A stretch of 64,000 nucleotides of DNA, taken from Dolomedes plantarius (Eukaryota; Arthropoda; Arachnida; Araneae; Dolomedidae). Under the pieces are notes generated by a model. It had not been told where the DNA came from. It did not search any database and was given only the letters and a program-made list of their open reading frames with translations. The DNA is taken from NCBI GenBank assembly GCA_907164885.2, contig OU015493.1, positions 124,741,570 through 124,805,569 on the forward strand. The letters run 5' to 3'. How positions within the stretch are numbered: position 1 is the stretch's first letter; each line of letters opens with the position of its first letter. The translations under genes and the position numbers were made by a program. Of the stretch, positions 13,124 through 28,386 are shown one piece after another.

Positions 13124-14640
13124 TTTAGGCCAGGCCTGGCTGTAATGGACCGACTGACTATTAGTTTGACCTGGTTTTAACAGTAATCTTTCTATACTGC
13201 TTGTAGTGTGTGTGTGAGTGTTTGTGTATGACGTATTAATAATTATTTTATATTTTTTAGACTAAAAGTACTGTAAAAAATCTAAGCAGATTTCAGTGAT
13301 TTTATCCTATGTAGCTTCATAGTTAAATAAGAGTGAAAATTATGAAAAATGTGTATAAACAAAAGTTAAAGCTACCATTGAGATTCGATTATCTCAATAT
13401 AAATTTTTAAAAAATTTAAAAACTCTGCAATTTATTGTCATCAAAACTAAGCGGGATTCATTTCTTTGTTTCCAATGAATTGTAAAATCTTATCAGGTTG
13501 CTTAAATTATAACATTTTAAATTCATTGGATACTATCATGAATTTGATAACAGTGATGCTTTTTAGACGATCTGAATGTCTAAAACCATAATTAAAGGCT
13601 TCTTTTACGAATATCTCCATTGCTAGGTTACAGATATTGTTTTTTTTCATGTCAATGAAGTCCAGACGAACAGCTCCTGAATTAGGAGAAATGAAGACTC
13701 GGCCCCAAGTAAGAGAGAAGAAAATAGGAACCGGCCCGACTCATACAAATATCAATCCCAATTAGTGGCATTATATTCGAAGAGAACTAAACTAAACGGT
13801 TTGACCAATACTTCCGTATTCTGAAAAAAAAGATTGTAATACCTGAATGTTGTAATCTTTCCCACATTCTCAAGGCTAAAATATATATTTTTTAATCTGG
13901 TTTGTAGGGAAACATGTCTGGGGAGTACGTTCGAAAACAATTACTAGATTGGGGGGGGGGGGGCTTAGTCTCAGGGAAAGCGAAAACTTCATTAGCAAAA
14001 ATGATAGCATCGTGAAGTTATAATTTTAACATCTACAAAAAGGTGTTGTGAATTTCAAATATACTTCAAGATGACGTCATTTTCTTACTTTATACTCCTT
14101 GACTCCTGTTCTTGAGATATAAAGAATGTTATTCTCGACAACGTGATTTCAAACAAATGTTTCTTGTCCACGCTAACGATATCGTTAGAGAAAAAGAATT
14201 ACACATGCGCATTTAAGATAAAGAGTTCAGGACATGTTACTTTCATGAAATCCGGTCTGATAGGAATCTTTTTGCTTCCAGTTGAATGGTTGGACAATTT
14301 AAGAATCTTATGTTCAAAGAGCTCAAATATCCCATATGTTTAAAACACCGAAATGACGTTCGAGGAAAATTCTATACTTGAGCCGCCTCATTATTATTGT
14401 ATTGATATAGACGAATAGCATGTTACATTTTTTACTATTAAATTCTCATTTACAAATATTTGCAAGAAAAATAATATCATCAGTGGCATATAAATTTAGA
14501 ATAAGGAATGACAATACCACAAATGTAAAGATTTTCAATGGGTGACTGACGCTGTGACACTTTAACGTTCTTATTGTTCAACTTATACTAGAACAAAAGC
14601 TTTGTTTTATGCACAAAATTATTAAAACATTGTACCTTAC
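13124..14640. other. Unassigned AT-rich sequence
   Basis: A short TG-rich run occurs at about 13207-13229 and a G-run at about 13951-13964. Nothing else is assignable. Probably intronic if the SAM gene extends this way. Confidence 0.5.
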
Positions 14641-15058
14641 GACTGATGCATACTGGCCCTACTGGATACGCTCACCTCAATGTTAACATATGGAGAAAAT
14701 TTGTCTACTATTTACAGCTACATAAATGCTGATAATCCAATAACAATGGTATTTTCAGATAGTCTGAACTTTTCTGCTCCTTGCAAAAGGATTCATTTTA
14801 GAAATGTCGTCCGCCAAAGGAATTTATGAGCGTTTAAAACACATTATACCAGATTTTATTTTCTGCGAATAATTTAAATTTTAAAATATTATTGGCTTTT
14901 TTTAAAACGAAAAATGCCCCAAGATGTAAAATTTCTTTCTCTATTACGGAGTACATTTTTTTTTTAACTTTAAATCCAAGTCGGCAATCCTTGGGCACAT
15001 TTTCTCCATAGTATAACATTGAGGTGAACGAATACCATAGGGTTAGTACACAGCAGCA
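14641..15058 (+). mobile_element. TTAA-type MITE, copy C
   Basis: Opposite orientation to copies A and B and same as the 45-kb copy. The right end ...TTAGTACACAGCAGCA is followed by TTAA (15059-15062) and the left flank is TTAC. It lies about 300 bp inside the putative first intron of the SAM-domain gene. Non-coding. Confidence 0.82.
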
Positions 15059-15220
15059 TTAAGGCTATGATTACAAAGTCTATCAGAAACAAATAATTTT
15101 TACGTTTAAACTTGGGACTCATCCGTAGAGTATCGTATTACGTACGCGAAAATGCTTCAAATTACAAAACAATTCTCGAACCGAGCATTTGGTTTACTCT
15201 ACCATCATTCATATTCATCA

Positions 15221-16980
<1,760 letters not shown>

Positions 16981-17371
16981 ATCCGTCGCCAAAGGCGATT
17001 GTTTGATATGATGGCTGAGAAACTTGTGTAGCAGATGATTTAGTTGATGGTAACGCGATCTCACGAGGGAGATAAATAAATGAGTAAGCATAACGGGGCG
17101 GAAATGTTTATTTAAAGTTTCAGTGGCGCTAGCGGAGAGAAGAAAAAAAGGATTTTAATATTGAGACGCATGATAAAATTTCAATATTTAATGTCATTAT
17201 ATTTCCGGTATTAGCCAATGTCATCAAAAATAAGAAAGAAATGTCTATGACTAGTTTTAAACGTTTTGGTTTCTTAACATGGAAATTATATCTCTAATAT
17301 TAACTTTTTGTTCATGAAAGTATATAAACTGTATATAAACAATATTTGTATAAATGTCGGAACAATGAAAG

Positions 17372-17402
<31 letters not shown>

Positions 17403-17723
17403 AGTGCCATTCAGTTAACTTGCTCTAAAATCAGATTTAGGCATTAATACCAAGAGTACTATTTATATTTAAGTACATTTATTAATTCTTAGTTAAGCAT
17501 AAATATGTACAATTTAACAAAATTCCAAGAGGAACACAGATTACTTCCAACCGGTTACACCGTACTTTTTTGGGCTATATTTACTCTAACGCAGAGAATG
17601 GAAACTTATCATCGCCATAGAAACTGTTTTTACTCATTGCTAGAAAACCTGTTGCTATGTTTAATATGTTGCCACGAGGAAAACACCGATTGAGAAATCT
17701 TAGGTTATCACCTAAAAATGTTT

Positions 17724-17726
<3 letters not shown>
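16981..17726. other. Mostly unassigned; contains a satellite-like unit and TA/TG microsatellite
   Basis: 17300-17385 matches, in inverse orientation, the unit at 4598-4695 (GAAAGTATATAAACTGTATATAAAC). A short TA then TG microsatellite follows at 17376-17402. No gene is supported in the rest. Confidence 0.6.

Positions 17727-17783
<57 letters not shown>
17727..17783. repeat. (TA)n microsatellite
   Basis: TA array ending exactly at the CAGTGG terminus of the next element. Confidence 0.95.
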
Positions 17784-17786
<3 letters not shown>

Positions 17787-18817
17787 TGGAATCTCGATCA
17801 ATCGTTCCCCGAACGATCGTTTTCCCGTATGTATCGTTTATTTCACCCAGTCCCGAATAAATTCCATAGAAAACAAGCAAAAAAGACCGCATGGATCGTT
17901 CCTCGATCCATCGTTTTCCCGCAATATTCGTTCAGAATATCGCAGCTTTACATTAATTTATCGGATCGATCGTTTTTTCATAATAACTGAACCTGAAATA
18001 TAAATGTCTGGATTGAGCTAGAATGGCGCTCTAATTAAATAATGAGCAGAACATTTGAGATGCACAGTCTCGTATTTTTGTTCTCTCTTGTTTAGCCTGG
18101 TTTCGCTTTATTGTACCACTCCCATTATTTGTTCGTCGTTGGTGTTCCTTAATTCTTTAGCTCCTGGAGTATCCTATTTTCGGCAACTCATTCCAAATTC
18201 ACCGACTATTCAACATTTCTGTTCTTATCAGCAATGGCTCACAGTCAGCTTTTTTGTTGGCCTTGGGATGGAGGCGCCCTGGTGTTGGTCTAGTGTGTGA
18301 GAAGTTTCTGATTACTGCAGTTCTACACTGGCCGATGAATGTTTCATCCGGAAGCAGAACTTCCTGGTGGTCTTATGTCGAACCCCATCCAGTGCAATGG
18401 AATGGTTCTAGTAACAAACGATTCACGGCTGCCGCTTCTTTATACTCTCACACAATAACCGATACTGAAAAGAATGCAATTTGCAACACAAAAAAAATAT
18501 TGTGTACTTGTGGAGAGAAAACCGCCAAAAAACAAACGACGATTAAGTACTTTTATTTGAATCAAAATTCCTGTGTATCTACGTGTATTTCTTTTTTATT
18601 ATTATTATTATCTTGGATTTAAGTACAACTTTGTAATTTTATCTTCAGTTAAACTACGGGTATGTATGAATTAATGTATGTGAGTAAATATATTTTAGGG
18701 ATATCAAACTTTAAGGTATGTTAATACTTTTTTGTATGTTCCCGCATCTATCGTTTTCCCGCATCCATCGTTTAGTTTAGTCGGTCCCTTCGAAAAAGAT
18801 AGATCGAGATTCCACTG
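17784..18817 (+). mobile_element. Pogo/Tigger-like non-autonomous element
   Basis: The 1034-bp element has inverted ends starting CAGTGGAATCTCGATC. Sub-terminal repeats of ATCGTTTTCCCG recur several times near both ends (17814, 17910, 18750, 18765) and may be transposase-binding sites. The interior plus-strand frame near 18520-18560 contains KKQTTIKYF, reminiscent of the C-terminal K-x-x-I-x-x-F motif of Tigger proteins, but no catalytic domain remains. The right flank reads TCTA, so the target duplication is not clean. Confidence 0.75.
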
Positions 18818-18829
18818 TCTATACATATA

Positions 18830-19731
18830 CAGTCGAACCCCGTTATAGAGAACCCGGTATATAACGAACGAAAATTTTGGTCCTGCCGTTTTCGTATTGT
18901 ATTTAATGCTAATTTATCCTTTTATAGCAAACCTTCGAAATCTTAAGAATCGGTTATAACGAACCATTTTTCAGGCCACTACTGATTTTTTTTTAACTTT
19001 TTAAGAATGTTGAAGATGCAACGAATGTTGAAGAAGCAAAGAATGTTGAAGAAGAAGATGATAAAGATTTACCTATCGCGATGTGGATAGAAAACCACAA
19101 AATTTCAAAATTATCAGATTGTGATATTAAATTGTTCGAAACATGTAATGATGAAGTCATTACGTGTGAAAATCAGACTGATGAAGATATTGTGGAAGAA
19201 ATTATAATGAATCATTCTGAAATCGAAGATTCTGCATCTGATGCTGATGAAGAGGAGCACATAAAGGACGAAATCTCCACCATCTCAGATGCTACAGCAG
19301 CGATGCGTGTAATTAATAAGTGTCTGTTAACACAAACAGTGGAAGAAAGAGTGTTGGAGTCATTTGATGTATTGGACAAAGAAATTCATAAAAGGTTTTT
19401 GAAATCGGTATCACGTCAGCAGAAGATTACCGATTATTTCTGTATCAAAACAGTGAGCAACAATTGAAGGTAAAATGAATTTATTTCCATTTGTCTTCAT
19501 TTTTAGTTAATTTAATTAGTATTGTGTCAGTTTAATGTAATCGATATTAGTCAATTTAATTCATTAATGATCATTTCAAACATATTTTATCAATTTTTAA
19601 TCCACCAATATTTAATACACATAGCAACTAAGGAATTATACATTTTGTGAACTCTAACATTTTTCTTAACGGTTCGGATATAGCGAACAAAACCTTTGGT
19701 CCCTTGAAGTTCGTTATAACGGGGTCGGCTG
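18830..19731 (+). mobile_element. Tigger/pogo-like deletion derivative, second copy
   Basis: The 902-bp element has CAGTCGAACCCCGTTATA and its inverse at the two ends and TA on both flanks (18828-18829, 19732-19733). It begins only 12 bp after the previous element ends. It is homologous to 3667-4597 in the opposite orientation. The sub-terminal motif GTTCGTTATA/TATAACGAAC recurs near both ends. Confidence 0.88.
19000..19467 (+). pseudogene. Tigger-type transposase C-terminal tail, still open
   Basis: The plus-strand frame runs without a stop from about 18997 to the TGA at 19465. It starts with repeated NVE(D/E)A(T/K) units and passes through long Asp/Glu-rich segments (MNHSEIEDSASDADEEEH). 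It ends in KEIHKRFLKSVSRQQKITDYF, the typical tail of Tigger/jerky-like proteins. An internal ATG at 19081 would give 128 aa. The catalytic DDE domain and DNA-binding domains are deleted, so it cannot be a transposase by itself. The frame may be open only because the deletion is recent. Confidence 0.6.

Positions 19732-19732
<1 letters not shown>

Positions 19733-19765
<33 letters not shown>
19733..19765. repeat. TA/TG microsatellite
   Basis: A short (TA)n followed by (GT)n, directly abutting the pogo-like terminus. Confidence 0.9.
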
Positions 19766-19786
19766 AATGAATGAATCTCACACTGA

Positions 19787-20010
19787 AAGCATATAAACAA
19801 TATTTGTATGTATGACGAAACAATGAAAGTGTATAAACATATTTATAACAATGAAGTATATAAACAATATTTGTACATATGACGAAAGCATGAAATTATA
19901 TAAAAATATTTATAACAATGAAAGTATATAAACAATATTTGATATATATGACGAAAAAAAGTAAAGTATATAAACATATTTGTAACAATGAAAGTATACG
20001 AACAATATTT
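19787..20010. repeat. 67-68 bp minisatellite, about 3.3 units
   Basis: The block TATAAACAATATTTG recurs at about 19792, 19859, 19927 and 19995, spaced 67-68 bp. Units contain TATGACGAAA and a second half with TATAAACATATTTATAACAATG. Single related units lie at 4598-4695 and 17300-17385. Confidence 0.85.
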
Positions 20011-22070
20011 TGTATGTAAACAGAGATTCCTGGAAAATAGAAACAACAGGGATAAAACAAAGAGAAATTGGAAATAAAGGGGGAAAGTAAAATCATAAGA
20101 TGTCTTGTCATGTAATTCTACATGTGCAAGTAGAAGTTCGCACTTGGTTACACATACTTTGATTGCATTTTTCTTTTCTTTTCTTTTTAATGAATCATCC
20201 AGATTGTTAAATATGGAAGTTGATATACGAGTTAGCGGAAGGTTTGTTGCGCTTTCATTTTATTTTCTTAAGAAAATTGCTTCAATATCACGATCCCATG
20301 AACATGCTAAACTAAGGAAATAGCAACAAAAGAAATGCTTATTTAAAACTTCATTAAATTTTTTATCTCATTTATTATATTTTCTTCTCAATTTCTGATT
20401 AAGAATGGAAGGAATTTTCTTTAATCGGGAAAAAAAGGGAAAATTTTCCGAGTTTAGTCCCAGTTGTCTTAACTGGGGATATATATCTGTCATTCAAACA
20501 GAAAAATTAAGTTTCTTTGAAAATGTAACCGCGTATGCAAGGTTTAATTATGTTCTTAATAAGAAAAATATAAAAATTAGTAAGTAACCACTCGTGATTT
20601 TGTTAGAAATATTATAGTTAACTTTATGTGGTAAAATTCTTCTTCAGACTATCTTTCTTATTTATGTATAATTAGCAAATTTGTCGCTAAAGATGTTTTT
20701 AGAGTATGCGGTTTCGAAATTAGAGCAACTGTGGAGTTAGACGATGTTAACACGTTCTCCTGAGGGAATATAAAAGAGAATATTTAACAAGCGCAGCTTA
20801 GCAAAGAGTTATATGAAAGCTACAACAACCGCTATGATGGAAAATTATTGCAATTCAGGATAGTAAAAAAAAATTGTTTATTTTTATAGAATTTAATTTC
20901 TGACATGATTTTTTCTATCCTGGAAGTTCCCGTTCACCGGAAAAACACCTTTTTTTGAAAAATTAACATCCATTAATTTGCTTGTTTTTTATCGTCAATA
21001 TTTAAAAAATAACGACGAATTTTTATCAGATTTTTATCGATTTTTAGAGGAGTAGAATCCTGTTTTACTATTCACTTTGCAACTGGTGATTTTGAAATGT
21101 TCTAGCAGTTTTAGATATTAATATACCCTCTACGCTTTTTTCAATTTTTTTTTCCCAAAATCAAATTTTCCCATTAATTAATTTATCCCGCTGCAGAAAA
21201 AGGCCGTCATGTGTATATACGGCGTCACATACGGCGTCATGCGTATATACGGCGTTCAACTCACTAGTTCGAGTGTCGCGTATAACATAAACATCTCACA
21301 AAGAAGGGGGGGGGGGGAGAAATCGGATAAGGTAATTACAATTTATTCATTTCTTCACTTCACACATGAAACTTAAACTTTGATGAGATTTCCATCTGTC
21401 GTTTAACAGTGACTTCGGAAATCTTCCTCGAAGACATCGAAAGCGGTCATATTTAGAACATACGGGTGTTTACAGGGTGGAGATATGGAACACGTCCGAT
21501 TACCGTCGCGGTACATTTAGCCAATCCCAGCTGTTATTTCGAAGCTAAATAAAAAGATGTCTTTTATAAGCTTTATAATACTCTTTCGAAATATATACTT
21601 TTCAAGCCAATCATAAACAATAATTATTACATTTGTTAACACGATCCGAGAGCTTTTTATCGGTTTTCTACGCTGAATATCTGGCGAACTGCGTTCTGTG
21701 ATTGGTTTCTAGCCTCTGTCATATGCAAATTTCCTCCATGCGCCCCGATCGTGTCTTTGTTGGCCGTTCGCAGAGCTTTTTTTTTGTGCGTGCATAACGC
21801 GTCCGTTTTTTGTGATACACGTACCGTTCCAACGCATTTTAGGGTTTTCGCATGCGCTGAGCATTTTGAGACGGGAAAAAGTGGGCGTTGCCATTTGAAA
21901 ATTTCGTGTTTCTATACCTGTAACCGTAACCGTGAGTGTCACTGTGTTGCCGTTCTCAAAATCCCGAGCTCATACCTCTGAATAACTATATCTGAAATCT
22001 CATCTCGATAGGTTGAACGGAACGGCCGCTAGAGATCCATATATCGCCAAAGTTTCTTTATGACCACAGG

Positions 22071-22073
<3 letters not shown>
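20011..22073. other. Unassigned sequence with a CpG-rich right half
   Basis: 20011-21180 is plain AT-rich. Around 21200-21260 a short direct repeat of ATATACGGCGT(C) occurs. A G-run lies at 21307-21317. From about 21440 to 22030 CpG is more frequent. Open frames at 21709-21942 (-) and 21751-21981 (+) lack convincing domains. Confidence 0.45.

Positions 22074-22112
<39 letters not shown>
22074..22112. repeat. (TA)n microsatellite
   Basis: TA repeat abutting the candidate LTR. Confidence 0.95.
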
Positions 22113-22116
<4 letters not shown>

Positions 22117-22577
22117 ACGTCTTGGCCCTTTTCGGGGGAAAAGGGGCCACCCAAGCAAAAGCCCATCCCTTTACGAATTCTTTCCGATTCCAAGAAACCA
22201 TCGTGGATCGCTCCTGCAACGCCCCCCCCCCCCCTCCCACCCCAGGCCAGCTGGCTGAGAAGAAAAGCAGAGAGTTTTTGGGAAGCAAGGAGAGAAGTAG
22301 CTGGATATTGAGCCTCGAATTTGTCCGTCGAATACGGTGCGGGAATGCGCTGTGCGGACCGAAGGCCTGAAAATTCCTCTCTCGGCTCCCGTTTTTACAA
22401 GTGGAGAGATACATCTCTGTTATTGTAAAAGATATTTTGGTTCCTATAGAACCTCTCATATGCAGAGGAGCCTAGACTCTCTGTCTTGTACATAGAGTAC
22501 AGTTTTATTGGTTTAATACAAGCTCTGTGTTACAAAATTGTCTCTCGTGTGTCTCATTTTCCACCGAGGATGTTACA
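22113..22577 (+). mobile_element. Candidate solo LTR
   Basis: A 465-bp segment of sharply different, GC-richer composition set between two microsatellites. It begins TGTTACGTC and ends GATGTTACA, in TG...CA form as for Gypsy-type LTRs, with ATAT on both sides. The ATAT flank is weak evidence because the target is a TA repeat. The 3' part has a promoter/poly(A)-like run (GTTTTATTGGTTTAATACAAG). A C-run of 14 lies at about 22223. No internal retroelement coding is attached, so it would be a solo LTR. Confidence 0.5.
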
Positions 22578-22651
<74 letters not shown>

Positions 22652-22688
22652 GTGTGTGTGCGTGTGTGCGTGTGTGTGTGTGTGTGTA
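22578..22688. repeat. (GT)n microsatellite
   Basis: About 110 bp of GT repeat with a few GC interruptions. The long Cys-Val and His-Thr open frames on the two strands are artefacts. Confidence 0.97.
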
Positions 22689-23316
22689 AGTAATGATGCG
22701 ATGCAAAGTATGGTCATCATGGAAAGGAATGATGATTTCAGGTAGTCGTGGACGGCAAACATAATAAGAGTCCGGGCAGAGGGAAAAATGAGCCATTCAA
22801 TGCAAATATTTTTTTTTATTCCTGGAGTATCCGCTGGACATCTGTTACATCATTCTACCTTGGAATACGTCGGTTATACTTGGAATACCTAGGTACGTCG
22901 GTTACAAAATATCACACTTAAACTATCCGGAACCCGCCGGAGCATTACATAAAATTGACAAAAGACCGCAGCGCTAAATAGACATCTTTACTGGACAGCG
23001 ACAGAACACACACAAAGCCACGGAAAGACGCTGCCTGCGTCGAAAGTGCCAGCGCGCTTAAACTTTTAATTGGTTAGTTGATATCGTCTCACCTCACACG
23101 TCAGATGAGGTGATTCTCGTGGAAATTTCTAGAAGGAATTGCTTCACACTGTTTTTGAAACAACTTGGTCTTTACGCGTGCATTAGGGGATAAGCTAGTC
23201 GGTAACTTTGGTTGTCTTTAGATCAGAATTTGGATTAATGGGCGATCCTTTATTGAGATAAAACGGGAAAATTTCGAATAGGCGTTTAATTAATGAAAGT
23301 GAAATTATATTATTTC

Positions 23317-23360
<44 letters not shown>

Positions 23361-24048
23361 AAGTAATAATAACGCCCCACTAATATTAATTGTGCTATAT
23401 CTAATGCGTATCTTAATTTTCCTCAATAAAGCCCAGCCCTATTTCAAAAACGAAATCGAAAATCGAAATAACCTAATGTTCTCTTTAACGCATGCGCCGG
23501 AAAGTTATTTTTAGACTTCCGTGATCTCGACCCCCCCCCCCCTTTTCAAAGAAATACCACGTGATCGGGGTCAACCAATTAAAAGAATTCTAAGCCTAGT
23601 GGCAAAATCGGAAGTTACACAGCATAAAAAGGCGAGACGGAGCGTTTTCCAGCTCTTCTTCTAACTTGGCGCTGTTTCATTACTTTCTTGCTCGCTGTCC
23701 GCGTACTGCTCCAAAATATATTAGGATGCAATCGTATTTGATACTCCAGCTTGGGCAGCTATGGGCTGTCCGTTGACGTTATTGTCAAACACCATGTCGT
23801 CAGCTTGTGTTAATTCATTCAACTGTGTATAACAGTGTATCTTCTCTGATGTCTTGAAGTTTGGTTCCATGGAATAAATTATTTAATGTGTTCATCGTGT
23901 TCCTGTTCTTTCCTCAAGTGTTTATGTGTGAATTCATCTCCTGTACCGGTCTATTAGAAGTATTACCACTCTGGCTTCATCTACATTGTCATATTTCGTG
24001 TACTCTACAAAGTTAAAGTTAATCGAGCGGGAAAATACCCGTTTATCG

Positions 24049-24053
<5 letters not shown>
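22689..24053. other. Unassigned; possible second LTR-like block
   Basis: A TA/TG microsatellite lies at 23318-23360. The block at about 23600-24000 has LTR-like anatomy on the plus strand. It has a TATA-like CATAAAAAGG at 23623, a GC-richer leader, and AATAAA at 23873-23878 followed by a T/G-rich tail. No matching termini or TSD were found, so this is suggestive only. 22790-23060 is also GC-richer and unassigned. Confidence 0.35.

Positions 24054-24105
<52 letters not shown>
24054..24105. repeat. (TA)n microsatellite
   Basis: TA repeat of about 26 units. Confidence 0.95.
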
Positions 24106-24110
<5 letters not shown>

Positions 24111-24184
24111 TATTTCCAATGGCAGAGAACTTGACATAATGAATAAAAAATAACACAAACAAGGAACGAAATATAAAAAAAAAG

Positions 24185-24690
24185 GCACTGTCTCATTCGA
24201 CTTCTTGCCTCCCAGTACCTCTCGACCAAGGAAGCCACACGGTGTGCTCTGCAGTAAAGAATATGGTGGCCATCCATACTGACGTAGTCCCCACAAAGGG
24301 TACAGTAGGGGTCTGGAAAGATATCAATTTTAAAAAGATGTCCAGCCAGACAGGCATGCTGTGTATAGAGTCAAAAAATTGCAACTGCCTCGCGGCGGGG
24401 CCAGTCAGGTATGGTCATTTGCTCTAATAACCTCCAACTTTTGAAAGCATTTCGAGCCCTCAAATTTTCTTGATGCCAGGAAGATATAGAATTCTAGATA
24501 AGACGTTTTATCGTGCAAAATGGGACATTATTACGTGTGAGTTGTAATACACTAGTACCCTTCTTCGCCAGTGTCATCAGCCTGTTCGTTGCCACTTAAT
24601 CCACAGTGATCCGGGATCCACTGAAGAACAATGGTTTTTTTCATCAATTCCAATTTTTGTATTGGTTAGTTGACAGTCCAAAACGTCCCA
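24185..24690 (-). pseudogene. LINE 3' fragment with RNase H end and zinc knuckle
   Basis: The minus strand near 24630-24560 encodes VLQWIPDHCGLSGNEQADD, the H-x-G-x-x-GNE-x-AD block closing a LINE-type RNase H. The frame then meets stops. A further segment at about 24330-24190 reads PYCTLCGDYVSMDGHHILYC, a C-x2-C...H-x4-C knuckle typical of I/R1-type LINE ORF2 ends. It is 5'-truncated and frame-broken. A distinct subfamily from the fragment at 7 kb, judging by the different knuckle. Confidence 0.75.
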
Positions 24691-24859
24691 GGAGGATGGG
24701 TCAGGAGTGTAGATATATATATACAGGTGGTTATCAAAATAATGGAAACACTAAGAAACATCATGAAAATCTTTATTAATACGGCGCAGGATCACCTTTG
24801 TTATGTAATACCACCTGATTCTCCTTGGAATTCGATTATACGAGTCATGAATAGTGGTT

Positions 24860-25770
24860 AAGATTATATTATACCATTCTTCAGGGAAAAATCCTGAAAA
24901 TTCCTGTACAGATGCTGTGGTGGATATCGATATCTACCTGTATCCGCTTATACAGATCACAGTGGTTGGATGATATATAGTCGGGGGGACAGAGCTGCCG
25001 TCAACTGAGCCAGGGCCCGGGGCAAAATAATACAGCGGGCCCCCTTCTCCACTCTATTTGAACATTGTATACATTTTTTTAGTCAACTCTTATATAACCG
25101 GCCCCCTGCCAGCCCGGGCCCCTGGGCATTTGCCCCCTTTGTCCCCCCCCCTGTCTCCGGCCCTGCGGGGGGATTGTACAGGGCAAGTTAAGATATTTGA
25201 CTTCTTTTTCATGCTCCTCAAACCAATACTTGATAGATTTAGCTGTATGTATAGGGGGATTATCATCCTGGAGAACGCCATCTCCTGCAAAAAACAATGT
25301 TTGTACCATAGGATGAACTAGTGAGCTAAAATTTCGACATAATCCTTCCCATTTAATCTCCGTTTCAGGGTTACAATAGGGCCTGAAGAAAACCATGAGA
25401 TCCCATCCCAAATCCTGATAGATATACCTCCATGATTGACAGTTGAGATGAGACAGTCAGAATCTTACGCTTGTGTAGGTGTTCTCCAGACATTCGCAGA
25501 TCCTGTTGAGAGGAACAATGTGAACAATGATTCTTCGGACTAAATGCCGTTTTTCGACATATTACTCGACCAGGATTGCACTCGTGGCATCATTGTGAAT
25601 GCTATTTTGTATTGAGATCTATTACAAGTGGCTTGGGAATAGCTACTCTTCTGTAAATACTTTGTTTGTGAAATTCCCTTCTACCTACAATGGTTGATAC
25701 CAGAACATGCAGATGTATATTGAGCTCTTCGGTCATTTTGGTTGCAGTTGTTTTCTTTCTTCATGTCACA
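24860..25770 (-). pseudogene. Tc1-like transposase, broken
   Basis: The minus-strand frame contains GDGVLQDDNPPIHTAKSIKYW, with the second catalytic Asp of a DD34E-type transposase. The remaining frame is interrupted by the nested MITE, by frameshifts and by loss of the first Asp region, as in copy 1. Both copies share the same internal defects, so they probably descend from one already defective, trans-mobilised founder. The DDE-third-Glu region downstream is unreadable. Confidence 0.7.
24990..25165. mobile_element. hAT-type MITE nested in the Tc1 copy
   Basis: A 176-bp GC-rich insert. Its ends read CAGAGCTGCCGTC on the left and, inverted, CAGGGCCGGAGAC on the right. A perfect 8-bp duplication CGGGGGGA flanks it (24982-24989 and 25166-25173). 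The homologous position in Tc1 copy 1 (10565-10580) is uninterrupted. An 8-bp duplication with CAGGGCCGG-like ends is the signature of hAT elements. No coding capacity. Confidence 0.9.
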
Positions 25771-26190
25771 ATCCACTTCAATACCTAGTCCGTCTCTTTC
25801 ACTCAACTCTCCCTTTCGTCCACTATTATGTTTGGCAAAGAAAGTTTTTCCATACACTCTGTATGCTATAATGACTTTCAATACCATAGCTCAAAAAACA
25901 CCCATTATTCTGGGGGTTGCAGCAACACATAATCAATTTAAACGCGGTCCAACAAATTGCCCTTTTCTGAAGGTCTACAAAGTTTGACATTTTACGTTGT
26001 TCCCCCCCCCCCAAAAAAAGCACGATGCCCTTAGCTTCAATACTGCTACCTGACAGTAGAATAATGCATACACTGTATTATATAAAAAAATACCAGTGGC
26101 CAGACTTGGTTTTTAAGGAATACGAAGCACATTCTTAAACACCACTATTATTGATAGGTGTTTCCATTATTTTGATAACCACCTGTGTGT

Positions 26191-26228
26191 ATATATATAT
26201 ATAAATATATATATAATATATGCCTAGG

Positions 26229-26273
<45 letters not shown>

Positions 26274-26274
26274 T
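26191..26274. repeat. (TA)n microsatellite, interrupted
   Basis: Two TA blocks around a short ATGCCTAGGTAT interruption, between the Tc1 copy and the foldback MITE. Confidence 0.9.
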
Positions 26275-26511
26275 AGGTACAAGAAGTGCCTAAGTCAGTT
26301 TTCTAAGATGACTTTGTTTGCGTATGCCTCTTTAAAAAAATATTATTTTCAATGTAAGAAGTACCCAAGTCTATCCGATGCTTTAATAGTGTTTTCTAAA
26401 TCATTGTACAAACTTGGGTGCTTCTTACATTGAAAATAATATTTTTTAAAGATACATAAGCAAAGTCATCTTGGAGAAATCTGACTTAGGCACTTTTTGT
26501 ACCAAGCCACA
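26275..26511. mobile_element. 250-bp foldback MITE, copy 1
   Basis: Near-palindromic. The left arm GAAGTGCCTAAGTCAG through TTCAATGTAAGAAGTACCC is answered by GGGTGCTTCTTACATTGAA through CTGACTTAGGCACTTTTTG. The first few bases of the left terminus have been lost into the adjacent TA repeat, while the right end keeps CCAAGCCACA. Copy 2 is at 28387-28635. Confidence 0.85.
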
Positions 26512-28368
<1,857 letters not shown>

Positions 28369-28386
28369 TGTATATATATATATATC

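Larger units (their letters stand above)
24724..26185 (-). mobile_element. Tc1-like transposon, copy 2, with nested hAT MITE
   Basis: The 1462-bp element shares CAGGTGGTTATCAAAATAATGG termini and most of its body with 10307-11589. TA is on the left flank and TG on the right. The extra length is largely explained by the 176-bp insert at 24990-25165 plus its 8-bp duplication. Confidence 0.9.

Noticed and set aside
21751..21981. Plus-strand frame with FACAEHFETG resembling part of a THAP zinc finger
   Set aside because: The other THAP cysteines, the Trp and the AVPTYMF-like end are absent, so the resemblance is limited to one short block.
23122..23134. Perfect three-unit heat-shock-element-like GAA-nn-TTC-nn-GAA
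   Set aside because: A nine-position match is expected roughly by chance in a 64-kb window on two strands, and no gene start lies nearby.
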